In this document: one piece after another, positions 1-5,576 of the stretch
How positions within the stretch are numbered: position 1 is the stretch's first letter
Layout of the letters: every line of letters starts with the position of its first letter
Assembly: GCA_003154255.1 (NCBI GenBank)
Contig: PMCY01000006.1
Span: 1 to 5,576, forward strand
Direction: 5' to 3'
Source: Candidatus Aminicenantota bacterium
Lineage (GTDB): Bacteria; Acidobacteriota; Aminicenantia; Aminicenantales; UBA4085
Length of the DNA stretch: 5,576 bases
Notes under the pieces: model-generated
Database searches by the model: none
The model's input: the letters and a program-made list of their open reading frames with translations, nothing else
What the model was told of the DNA's origin: nothing
Program-made: the position numbers and the translations under genes

Positions 1-522
1 TACGGCTGGGAGAAGCTCTACGCCGAGCGGATGGCCATGGCCTACGGCCGGCGCACGGGCATGGTCGTCCGTCTGGCCCGCTTCCAGAACACCTACGGCC
101 CCGAGGGGACCTGGCAGGGCGGCCGCGAGAAGGCCCCCGCCGCCCTCTGCCGCAAGATCGCCGCGGCCCCCGACGGGGGGACGATCGAGGTCTGGGGCGA
201 CGGCAAGGCCATGCGCGCCTACACCTACATTGACGACCTGGTCGACGGCATCGTCCGCCTGATGCATTCCGGCCTGGAAAACGGAGTCAACATCGGCCGC
301 CCCGAATACGTCTCCGTCGATGAGCTCATTTCCACGATCGCCGACGCGGCCGGGAAAAAAATCCTACTGAACCACATCCCCGGCCCGGTCGGCGTGCATG
401 CCCGCAACTTCACCAACGACCGCATCCGCTCGACCGGCTGGGAATCAAAGTTCAGCCTGCGCGACGGAATCGCCAAAACCTATCCCTGGATCAAGGAGCA
501 GGTCGAAAAAGCAAAGAAATAG
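1..522 (+). CDS. gme: GDP-mannose 3,5-epimerase, 3' part (5' end outside window)
   Basis: Extended SDR-family NAD-dependent sugar-nucleotide epimerase; the family converts GDP-D-mannose to GDP-L-galactose (and GDP-L-gulose) in the cytoplasm. The reading frame is open from base 1 and ends at TAG 520-522, giving the last 173 residues; the Rossmann NAD-binding half is missing. The first residues YGWEK are the SDR Tyr-xxx-Lys catalytic pair (residues 1 and 5). They are followed by RFQNTYGPEGTWQGGREKAP (residues 27-46), near-identical to the hallmark stretch of plant GME. Aligning by eye to Arabidopsis GME as I recall it, Lys44 falls exactly at catalytic Lys217 and Arg135 (in HARN) at phosphate-binding Arg306. 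The tail also matches (HIPGP, then YPWIKEQVEKAKK at the end). The partner catalytic Cys (Cys145 in the plant enzyme) would lie upstream of the window. Members are known in bacteria as well as plants. The stop lies 19 bases before the kinase start, so the two are probably co-transcribed. Substrate is inferred from family identity; a related GDP-sugar is possible. Confidence 0.9.
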   Translation, partial: YGWEKLYAERMAMAYGRRTGMVVRLARFQNTYGPEGTWQGGREKAPAALCRKIAAAPDGGTIEVWGDGKAMRAYTYIDDLVDGIVRLMHSGLENGVNIGRPEYVSVDELISTIADAAGKKILLNHIPGPVGVHARNFTNDRIRSTGWESKFSLRDGIAKTYPWIKEQVEKAKK

Positions 523-529
523 GGAGAGC

Positions 530-534
530 AGAGG
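530..534 (+). promoter_or_regulatory. Ribosome binding site of the fucokinase-like gene
   Basis: AGAGG lies seven bases before the ATG at 542, which is ideal Shine-Dalgarno spacing; a second purine run, GGAG, sits at 523-526. It decides the start: the reading frame is open further upstream (an ATG at 398), but that would overlap the epimerase by more than 120 bases, and the extra residues have low-complexity antisense-like composition. Confidence 0.75.
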
Positions 535-541
535 TAATCAA

Positions 542-2089
542 ATGCTTGATCCAATCCGCCCGCTGTTCGACTCGACAAGCGCCTTCTCCGCGGCGGACTT
601 GTCCGCGATCTTCAAGCAATCCTCTCCCCAGAATCGGGTCGACATCGTCCATAAAATTCTGATCGAAGCCTGCCGGCGGTTCGGCCGCTCCGCCGCGGCT
701 CCGCGGCTGGAGAACCTGGCCCTTTCCCGCGTCTTCCACACACTCGGATCGGCGCTTCTCGCCGCGCGCGCGGCCAAGGCCATCCTCCCGGTTTACAAAA
801 CCCTCCCCGACTCCGTGCGCCGATGGCTTATCTCGGCCGGCTTGCCCGAACCGTCACCGCGCGACCCCGCCGCCTGGGCCGGCAACGCCCAAAACGCGGC
901 CTTCGACAACATCAGCCGGACGATCGTTTACACCCAGGTCGGCCGCGCCACCTGCCCCCTAAACGCCCTGCGTACGGACGAGATCATCTGGGGCCGCGCC
1001 CCGGCCCGCCTCGACCTCGGCGGCGGCTGGTCGGACACCCCGCCCTACTCGCTGGAGAACGGCGGCTGCGTCATCAATGCCGCGGTCGACCTCAACGGAC
1101 AGCCCCCCATCCAGGTGTTCGCCCGGGTCATCCCCGAGCCCGAGATCCGCATCAATTCCATCGATCACGGCGCCCGCCTGACCATCCGCACCCTGGATGA
1201 GCTGCTCGACTACCGCTCGGCCACCAGCCAGTTCGGGCTGGCCAAGGCCGCCTTGGCCCTGTCGGGCTTCTCCTTCCAGGCCGCGCCGTGGCCGGCCCGA
1301 TCCCGCACTCTTCCGGCCATGCTCAAGCTCTTCGGGGGCGGCATCGAGCTCAATACCCTGGCCGCCATCCCCAGCGGCAGCGGCCTGGGCACGTCCAGCA
1401 TCATGGGGGCCGTACTGGCCGCCGTCATCAACCGCATGATCGGCGACCGTCTCTCCGAGCGCCAGCTGTTTAACGCCGTCCTCAAGCTGGAGCAGGAGCT
1501 GACGACCGGCGGCGGCTGGCAGGACCAGATCGGCGGAGTCCTGCCCGGCGTCAAGGTCATCTCCTCCGGTTCCGGGCTTGTTCCCGATCCCTGGATCCAC
1601 TACGTCCTGCCCGACCTGCTGGACCCCGCCATGAACGGAGGGACGACACTCCTCTACTACACGGGCATCCGGCGCCTGGCCAAGAACATCCTGCGCACCG
1701 TGGTCGGCAACTATCTCGACCGCGACGCCTCGGCGCTGGCCACCCTGGGCGACCTCCAAGCCTACCCCGCCGACATGCGGGAAGCCATGTCGGCCAAGAA
1801 CCACCGCCGTTTCGGGTCGCTCATCGATGTCGCCTGGAACCTGAACAAGCGCATCGACCCGGATTCGACAACGCCCGAGATCGAGGCCATCCTGGCCCGC
1901 ATCCGACCCCGCATCCACGGAGCCAAGCTTCTGGGCGCGGGCGGCGGCGGATTTCTGCTGATCGTCGGCAAGACGCCCAAAGACGCCCAGGCCATCCGCC
2001 GGGCCCTGACCAATGAACCGCCCAACCCGCGGGCCCGCTTCTTCGATTACCAGATCAGCCGCCAAGGATTGACGGTCACGGTGTGTTGA
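542..2089 (+). CDS. L-fucokinase-like GHMP kinase (FKP C-terminal type)
   Basis: Predicted cytoplasmic sugar 1-kinase of the GHMP superfamily, 515 residues, ATP-dependent, making L-fucose 1-phosphate or a close relative such as L-galactose 1-phosphate. Residues from about 149 onward match the kinase half of bifunctional FKP (fucokinase/GDP-fucose pyrophosphorylase): GRAPARLDLGGGWSDTPP (151-168, GHMP motif 1), LNGQPP (184-189), PSGSGLGTSS (277-286, the ATP-binding glycine-rich loop), TTGGGWQDQIGG (321-332), LLYYTGIRR (370-378), LGAGGGGF (464-471, motif 3) and PNPRARF (494-500). Family FKP proteins are around 950 residues, with the guanylyltransferase at the N terminus; here only about 145 residues precede motif 1, mostly helix-like, and I see no pyrophosphorylase signature in them. 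The protein is therefore a kinase without its usual fused partner. It starts 19 bases after the epimerase stop with a good Shine-Dalgarno, so the two likely form one operon. HddA-type heptose kinases are also GHMP enzymes, but they are shorter and the LNGQPP/GGGWQDQ pattern favours the FKP group. Exact sugar is unproven. Confidence 0.87.
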   Translation: MLDPIRPLFDSTSAFSAADLSAIFKQSSPQNRVDIVHKILIEACRRFGRSAAAPRLENLALSRVFHTLGSALLAARAAKAILPVYKTLPDSVRRWLISAGLPEPSPRDPAAWAGNAQNAAFDNISRTIVYTQVGRATCPLNALRTDEIIWGRAPARLDLGGGWSDTPPYSLENGGCVINAAVDLNGQPPIQVFARVIPEPEIRINSIDHGARLTIRTLDELLDYRSATSQFGLAKAALALSGFSFQAAPWPARSRTLPAMLKLFGGGIELNTLAAIPSGSGLGTSSIMGAVLAAVINRMIGDRLSERQLFNAVLKLEQELTTGGGWQDQIGGVLPGVKVISSGSGLVPDPWIHYVLPDLLDPAMNGGTTLLYYTGIRRLAKNILRTVVGNYLDRDASALATLGDLQAYPADMREAMSAKNHRRFGSLIDVAWNLNKRIDPDSTTPEIEAILARIRPRIHGAKLLGAGGGGFLLIVGKTPKDAQAIRRALTNEPPNPRARFFDYQISRQGLTVTVC

Positions 2090-2096
2090 CGCCTAC

Positions 2097-2129
2097 AAAA
2101 AAAGGGCGATACGGTTTCCCGTATCGCCC
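2097..2129 (-). terminator. Rho-independent terminator of the glycosyltransferase unit
   Basis: A perfect 11-bp stem (GGGCGATACGG at 2104-2114, CCGTATCGCCC at 2119-2129) closes a four-base loop. Read on the - strand it is followed directly by seven Ts (A7 at 2097-2103 on +), the canonical intrinsic terminator layout. It lies about 100 bases beyond the stop of the last glycosyltransferase gene (2228). On the + strand the same stem sits 14 bases after the kinase stop but is followed by GTGGTTTAAT, a poor U tract, so it should work well only for the - strand. The rest of the gap, 2156-2227, shows no gene; it contains a small direct repeat, TCGGCTC at 2162-2168 and 2172-2178. Confidence 0.9.
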
Positions 2130-2155
2130 CGTGGTTTAATCGAGTTTAAACCGCG
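2130..2155. repeat. Second hairpin abutting the terminator
   Basis: Inverted repeat GGTTTAA (2133-2139) and TTAAACC (2146-2152) around the six-base loop TCGAGT. It can be extended outward by three more pairs, including one T-G wobble (2130-2132 with 2153-2155). It begins at the base right after the terminator stem, with no gap. It has no T tract on either side, so it is not a terminator alone. It may protect the 3' end of either transcript or help pause polymerase. Function is inferred. Confidence 0.55.
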
Positions 2156-2227
2156 CTATACTCGGCTCAATTCGGCTCTTGATCGTTCACCGAAAAGTCA
2201 TGGCCTTTGAAGCCGCTCAGGGCATTT

Positions 2228-3376
2228 TCAATGCCGAGATCGGACCGCTTCGAGAAATCGGTGCACGATCTCGGAGGCATCATCCCACGAGGCCGGGAAC
2301 CGGTTCATCCGCTCGTGTCCGGCCCGGATCATTTCTTTGCGAAGAGACCCGTCGTTCATCATTCTTTCGATCTGCCGCACCCAGGCGCGTGCATCATCCG
2401 CCGGGGCATAAAGAGCGGCGGGCCCGCATACGTCACGTGCATAGGGAATGTCGGCCGTGATCTGGGGCCGCCCCCAACGCATGGCTTCGATATGCGCGGA
2501 GCTGAGCGACTCCAGTACGCTCGGCATCAGGCAGGCATCGCACGCCGCATACAAGGCCCTCAAGTACGGCTTGGCCACCCAACCGGCGGGCACGATGTAG
2601 CCTTTTTCAATGAGGTCGGCCGCCTCCGGCCATCCGGCGCCCAGTATTGCTTCCGCTTCGACGGAGAGGATGACTCTGACCCGGACATTCCTCCGGGCCA
2701 GTTCCGCGAAAGCCCTGATCAAAGTGACGTGGTTCTTATGGGGCATGAAGGTGGACGCATAGAGGAACGTAAACGCGCCGCGCCCCAAACCCCTTTCAAG
2801 CGCGCCTTGCAGGGACGGCGGCAGGGGTTCGGGGGAAACATCGATGGCCCGTTCAACGGACTTCGGAGCGACGCATATTTTTCGGGGAGCGCCCGGTATA
2901 CGACGGACGTAATCTCCCATTAAATGCGTCTGCACGACCACGGCGTCGGAAATTCGAAGGGACCGGCGAAAGAACCGCCGCAGCAGGGCCACGCGCAAAG
3001 GGTTGCCGGGATGGAAGCGCGAAACATCCCAAGGACAGACTTGATAGGGATTATTCATGCTCAGCACGGCAGGAATACCCGTCTTGATGTAAGGGCCCAG
3101 GTTCATGGACCAGAGGAGATCGGCCTTCGTCTCACGCGCGATTCCGGGAAAGCAAAAAACACCGAGCAGCAGCCGGTCCATCTCCTTCAAGCCGGTCAGG
3201 CGAAACCTTCGGATCCGGATGTTCGGCACGTCCCGCAGCCCGTCGAACGGGGCCGACGGCGAAGTGACGATCTCGATGGAGTCCTCGGGGTGGAGTCGGG
3301 CCATGGCGCGCAGAAGGAGAATGATGTTGGAGAATCCGCCGCCTCCCCCCATGTAGTAGTAGAAGAGGATTTTCAT
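2228..3376 (-). CDS. GT4-family glycosyltransferase (last gene of the - strand unit)
   Basis: Retaining, GT-B-fold glycosyltransferase of 382 residues, a usual length for the family, expected at the cytoplasmic face of the membrane in glycan assembly. The N-terminal acceptor domain opens MKILFYYY followed by a run of five glycines (residues 10-14), the family's flexible loop. The C-terminal donor domain has FLYASTFMPHKN (204-215), with the nucleotide-phosphate-binding Lys214, and the E-x7-E signature at Glu289 and Glu297 in PSVLESLSSAHIEAMRWGRP (285-304 region), then DIPYARDVCGPAALY (309-323), typical of GT4 proteins. No signal peptide or membrane segment is evident. The ATG at 3376 is the only sensible start: an in-frame stop lies nine bases upstream. 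No convincing Shine-Dalgarno precedes it; the gap to the previous gene is 19 bases, so reinitiation from upstream is likely. Sugar donor and acceptor cannot be read from the sequence. Base composition is GC-rich, like the + strand genes (39 of 60 bases G or C in 2401-2460). Confidence 0.9.
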   Translation of the reverse strand: MKILFYYYMGGGGGFSNIILLLRAMARLHPEDSIEIVTSPSAPFDGLRDVPNIRIRRFRLTGLKEMDRLLLGVFCFPGIARETKADLLWSMNLGPYIKTGIPAVLSMNNPYQVCPWDVSRFHPGNPLRVALLRRFFRRSLRISDAVVVQTHLMGDYVRRIPGAPRKICVAPKSVERAIDVSPEPLPPSLQGALERGLGRGAFTFLYASTFMPHKNHVTLIRAFAELARRNVRVRVILSVEAEAILGAGWPEAADLIEKGYIVPAGWVAKPYLRALYAACDACLMPSVLESLSSAHIEAMRWGRPQITADIPYARDVCGPAALYAPADDARAWVRQIERMMNDGSLRKEMIRAGHERMNRFPASWDDASEIVHRFLEAVRSRH

Positions 3377-3395
3377 GCCGGTTCAATATTCGAAT

Positions 3396-4469
3396 TCATA
3401 AAATTTCCTGATATACTTTTTCATATTGTCCGGCCATCCCGGCTATGGTCCATTCTTGAGTTTTCTTCCTGGCCGTCAATATTCGGCTTTTTGACGCCTC
3501 CGTGTCGCGCATTACCCGCGCAATGGCGTCAGCCGTTTGCTGAATGTTGGAGGGATCAACAAAGAGCGCGCAGCTCTCATCAAGCGTTTCACGGTGCGCG
3601 GGGATGTCGGAGAGCACCAAAGGGCAGCCGCACCGCATGGCTTCCATGACCGTATTGGGGCCGCCTTCATACGCGCTGAGCGAAACAAAAACCGAGGCCT
3701 TTTTCATCAGCGCCCAGACCGACGCGGCCGGCAAATGACCTGTAAATTGAATACTGGCGTCCAGCCCCAGCCTATGTCTCAAAACCTCCAGTTCGGATCG
3801 CTGGGGCCCGTCCCCGCACAAAATACCCGACACTTCTTGTTTCATCCTGATATAGGCCAGCGCTTCCAAAAAGAATCTCGGGTTCTTGAGCGCTACCATT
3901 CGACCCACATAGAGCACAATAGGTGTTTTCGGCATCGTCAACCCGGGCGGCCAAGCCGCACCGGTCCCATCCACTTCAAGCGCCGGCAATCCGTTTCTTA
4001 TGACATAACGACGGCATTTCGGGCATTGGATTTTCCAATATTCGTCACCCCCGCGCGAAATCGATACAATGGCCCTCGCGCCGGATCCTATCCGAACCCG
4101 CAAACGGTGTTTCCAGGTCGGCGTCAGATAGGCCAATGGGTGAGTCTGTTCACGAAGTATCCAAGGGAGGCCGTTGAATCCGGCGGCCAAGCCGCCCAGA
4201 ATATCCATTTGCAAGAGCCATGTCTGGATGATGTCGGGTTTGATATGGCGAATAAGCCGGACCAGTTGCCAAAACAAATAAGGATCGTAGTTGGATCTGG
4301 ATTTGAGCCGGTGGAGGACGACGCCGGGCAATTCCGGTTTGCCGGAGTCTTCCCTGGAATAGGCGATATGAACATCATGGCCCATTCGCGCCAATTCGGG
4401 CGCCAGATAACCCAGCTGCCGCTCCGCCCCGCCGCCGCTGAGGCTGGGTATGACGTGAAGAATGCGCAT
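3396..4469 (-). CDS. GT4-family glycosyltransferase (middle gene)
   Basis: Retaining GT-B glycosyltransferase of 357 residues. Visible in order: MRILHVIPSLSGGGAERQL (1-19), the classic GT4 N terminus with its Gly-rich acceptor-side loop; VLYVGRMVALKNP (185-197), with the donor-phosphate Arg190 and Lys195; LCGDGPQR (217-224); and SAYEGGPNTVMEAM (265-278), carrying E-x7-E at Glu268 and Glu276. The pattern resembles polysaccharide and N- or O-glycan GT4 enzymes that use UDP- or GDP-sugars, but the donor cannot be assigned. A start at 4523 is possible and would add 18 residues, but it would overlap the GT2 gene by about 50 bases and put a non-family extension before the conserved opening; I chose 4469. 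The upstream gene's TGA is only two bases before this ATG (TGA-AA-ATG), which points to translational coupling; the only purine-rich run, GGGCGGGG, is 14 bases away. Oddities: a CPKC pair (149-152) and lower GC (28 of 60 in 3841-3900) than its downstream neighbour. Confidence 0.9.
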   Translation of the reverse strand: MRILHVIPSLSGGGAERQLGYLAPELARMGHDVHIAYSREDSGKPELPGVVLHRLKSRSNYDPYLFWQLVRLIRHIKPDIIQTWLLQMDILGGLAAGFNGLPWILREQTHPLAYLTPTWKHRLRVRIGSGARAIVSISRGGDEYWKIQCPKCRRYVIRNGLPALEVDGTGAAWPPGLTMPKTPIVLYVGRMVALKNPRFFLEALAYIRMKQEVSGILCGDGPQRSELEVLRHRLGLDASIQFTGHLPAASVWALMKKASVFVSLSAYEGGPNTVMEAMRCGCPLVLSDIPAHRETLDESCALFVDPSNIQQTADAIARVMRDTEASKSRILTARKKTQEWTIAGMAGQYEKVYQEIL

Positions 4470-4471
4470 TT

Positions 4472-5482
4472 TCAATCGACAATCCCCGCCCTTACTCTCA
4501 TCAATACTCCATGCGATACGCATTGTCCGCCCAGAATCCTCAGGGCCGGGCGAGAATGGGCGGCTCTACCGAACCATGCGGCAAGCTTCATGAAAGGCCA
4601 CAAAAGCGATATTTTTATGAGCCGATCCAACAACGGAGCCCAAGTTGCCGCCTGACTATTCAGCATGAATTCCACCGTGTCGGCCCGCTTATAATTTAAA
4701 ACAAAGAATAAACATCTTTTTCTGAGAAAGGTTTTAATATGCGACCGGATCATCTCCCGATGGACAAGAGAATCCGGCGATTTGTCGAGCGCTTTTTGCA
4801 GCATCTCTATTTTTGGAGAATATTTCGGTATATTTTTATATCTCGGCTTATTGATTATGCCTGTCTGGTGAACCGAAAATAATATCCGCGTATCATACCC
4901 TATGGGAAAGCGCAGGGCGATTCGCGCCCACATCTCAACGTCTTCCCCCTGGTGTTCGCCGATCAAGAAAACGCCGACGGCTTCGAAGATCCGCCGCGGG
5001 ATCATCATGCCGCTGGCATTGATTAAATTCCCCCCGTCGGCCCGATAAAAGTAATCGGTCAGGAGAAGAGATGTTTCCTGGTGGGCCGCCTCCGCGGCCG
5101 TGACCTCGACGCCCGGGCCTTCCGGAAACAGCATGCGGAATCCCGTGCCGTAAATACCCGCTTGGGGATATATTCTCGACAGGTTCACCAGGGCATCCAA
5201 AAACCCGCAATCCCAGGCATCATCCGCGTCAAGAAAAGCGATGGATTGCCCTCTTCCCTCGACGATGCCTTTATTCCGGGCGGCGCTGACGCCCTGATTC
5301 TCCTGCCGCACCAGGCGCAGCCGCGGATCCGTGAAGGCCAGGACAATTTCAGCCCCGCCGTCTTCCGAGCCGTCATCGACGACAATCAGCTCAAAATCGG
5401 TATAGCTTTGCCCCAGCACGGACTGCACGGAACGGCGGATATACCGTGCTCCATTGAAAAGCGGGATGACGACCGTGATCAT
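4472..5482 (-). CDS. GT2-family glycosyltransferase (GT-A fold)
   Basis: Inverting, metal-dependent glycosyltransferase of 336 residues. The N-terminal GT-A domain shows MITVVIPLFNGARYI (1-15), VVDDGSEDGG (34-43, nucleotide-binding Asp pair), ENQGVSAARNKGI (61-73), the DXD-type metal site FLDADDAW (83-90), and GEDVEMW (179-185), whose Asp181 sits where the family's catalytic base is expected. Residues after about 210 form a basic, partly helical C-terminal region of unclear role; LIKISLLWPFMKLAAWF (288-304) is hydrophobic enough to be a membrane-associating helix, though short for a sure transmembrane span. The ATG at 5482 is the only ATG, GTG or TTG start consistent with the conserved opening, and no Shine-Dalgarno lies before it; instead an inverted repeat ends right at the start codon. 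The previous gene stops 49 bases upstream. The 3' half is very AT-rich (17 of 60 G+C in 4681-4740, 18 of 60 in 4801-4860), unlike the 5' half (33 of 60 in 5221-5280). Donor and acceptor are unknown. Confidence 0.9.
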   Translation of the reverse strand: MITVVIPLFNGARYIRRSVQSVLGQSYTDFELIVVDDGSEDGGAEIVLAFTDPRLRLVRQENQGVSAARNKGIVEGRGQSIAFLDADDAWDCGFLDALVNLSRIYPQAGIYGTGFRMLFPEGPGVEVTAAEAAHQETSLLLTDYFYRADGGNLINASGMMIPRRIFEAVGVFLIGEHQGEDVEMWARIALRFPIGYDTRILFSVHQTGIINKPRYKNIPKYSPKIEMLQKALDKSPDSLVHREMIRSHIKTFLRKRCLFFVLNYKRADTVEFMLNSQAATWAPLLDRLIKISLLWPFMKLAAWFGRAAHSRPALRILGGQCVSHGVLMRVRAGIVD

Positions 5483-5512
5483 CGGGAAATGGTTCGCTTC
5501 AACGGTTTCCCG
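5483..5512 (-). promoter_or_regulatory. Inverted repeat touching the GT2 start codon
   Basis: CGGGAAA (5483-5489) and TTTCCCG (5506-5512) can pair as a 7-bp stem. Inside, a T-G wobble, a G-G mismatch and three further pairs (GTT 5492-5494 with AAC 5501-5503) close a six-base loop. In the - strand mRNA this hairpin fills the whole ribosome-landing region and ends at the base before ATG. It could hold down GT2 translation. A regulatory role is inferred; only the pairing is seen. Confidence 0.4.
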
Positions 5513-5525
5513 CCGCGTCGGCGGG
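5509..5525 (-). repeat. GC-rich hairpin competing with the start-codon hairpin
   Basis: CCCGCCG (5509-5515) and CGGCGGG (5519-5525) form a perfect 7-bp, all G-C stem with a three-base loop. It sits between the preceding gene's stop (5532) and the GT2 start. It has no T tract on the - strand side (AAACCG follows), so it is not a complete terminator. It shares bases 5509-5512 with the start-codon inverted repeat, so the two cannot form together. Confidence 0.5.
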
Positions 5526-5531
5526 CGCCGC

Positions 5532-5576
5532 TCAATTCAGGGCCTTTTGGGCCAGATATTCCTTCAAGATCGCGCC
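5532..5576 (-). CDS. 3' end of an upstream gene, product unknown
   Basis: Open frame entering from the right edge and ending at TGA (complement of 5532-5534). The last 14 residues read GAILKEYLAQKALN, a hydrophilic helix-like tail. This is too short to assign a family. It is on the same strand as the three glycosyltransferases and 49 bases before the GT2 start, so it may be an earlier gene of the same unit. The frame choice rests on the good codon composition and on the stop falling just before the intergenic hairpins; it could also be chance. Confidence 0.45.
   Translation of the reverse strand, partial: GAILKEYLAQKALN

Noticed and set aside
398..541. An upstream in-frame ATG that would extend the kinase N terminus by 48 residues
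   Set aside because: It overlaps the epimerase coding region, the added residues look like out-of-frame translation of that gene, and the ATG at 542 has a well-placed ribosome binding site.
959..2065. A long open frame on the - strand opposite the kinase gene
   Set aside because: Its translation is Gly/Asp/Ala-rich with no domain, as expected of the antisense strand of a very GC-rich gene; the + strand frame has all GHMP motifs.
2156..2227. A promoter in the convergent gap, from a TATACT at 2157-2162
   Set aside because: No matching -35 element at proper spacing on either strand, and no gene starts downstream of it.
2207..2923. A + strand open frame opposite the last GT4 gene
   Set aside because: No recognisable motif and no ribosome binding site; the - strand frame has the complete GT4 signature over the same bases.
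4470..4523. An 18-residue N-terminal extension of the middle GT4 protein from the ATG at 4523
   Set aside because: GT4 proteins open with the MRILHVIPSLSGGG stretch; the extension overlaps the GT2 gene and has no family-like content. It cannot be fully excluded.
3537..4655. A 372-codon + strand open frame opposite the middle GT4 and GT2 genes
   Set aside because: It spans the junction of two real genes on the other strand, has Arg/Gln/Pro-rich antisense composition and no family motif.
5509..5525. A terminator between the upstream gene fragment and the GT2 gene
   Set aside because: The stem is strong, but no T tract follows it on the - strand, so it is reported as a hairpin only.

Overview
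The window looks like part of a surface-polysaccharide or glycan biosynthesis locus from a GC-rich bacterium. It has tightly packed genes, short intergenic gaps, a clear Shine-Dalgarno site before one gene and a textbook Rho-independent terminator. The sequence alone does not identify the phylum. The sugar-nucleotide genes and two of the glycosyltransferase types fit extracellular polysaccharide, O-antigen or glycoconjugate assembly.

Layout. Positions 1-2089 (+ strand) hold two genes for sugar activation and conversion. The first is the C-terminal half of a GDP-mannose 3,5-epimerase (the enzyme that makes GDP-L-galactose), cut by the left edge. After 19 bases comes a complete 515-residue GHMP kinase whose catalytic part matches the L-fucokinase half of the bifunctional FKP enzyme. 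It has no recognisable GDP-sugar pyrophosphorylase half. Positions 2228-5576 (- strand) hold a convergent run of three glycosyltransferases: a GT2-type (4472-5482), a GT4-type (3396-4469) and a second GT4-type (2228-3376). The last 14 codons of a further upstream gene lie at the right edge (5532-5576). The two convergent units meet in a 138-base gap (2090-2227) that carries two abutting hairpins. The one next to the T7 tract is a strong terminator for the - strand unit.

How they may work together (inference). The + strand genes would supply an L-configured GDP-hexose, GDP-L-galactose by epimerisation and/or an L-fucose or L-galactose 1-phosphate by salvage. The - strand transferases would add sugars to a lipid-linked or other acceptor. 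Nothing in the sequence proves that these transferases use those donors.

Base composition varies: the + strand genes are very GC-rich, the most terminator-proximal GT4 gene is similar, and the middle GT4 gene and the 3' half of the GT2 gene are much more AT-rich. This suggests a mosaic locus. No RNA genes, insertion sequences, CRISPR arrays or phage genes were seen. The most noteworthy points are the epimerase-kinase pairing, the kinase lacking its usual nucleotidyltransferase partner domain, and two overlapping, mutually exclusive hairpins just before the GT2 start codon.
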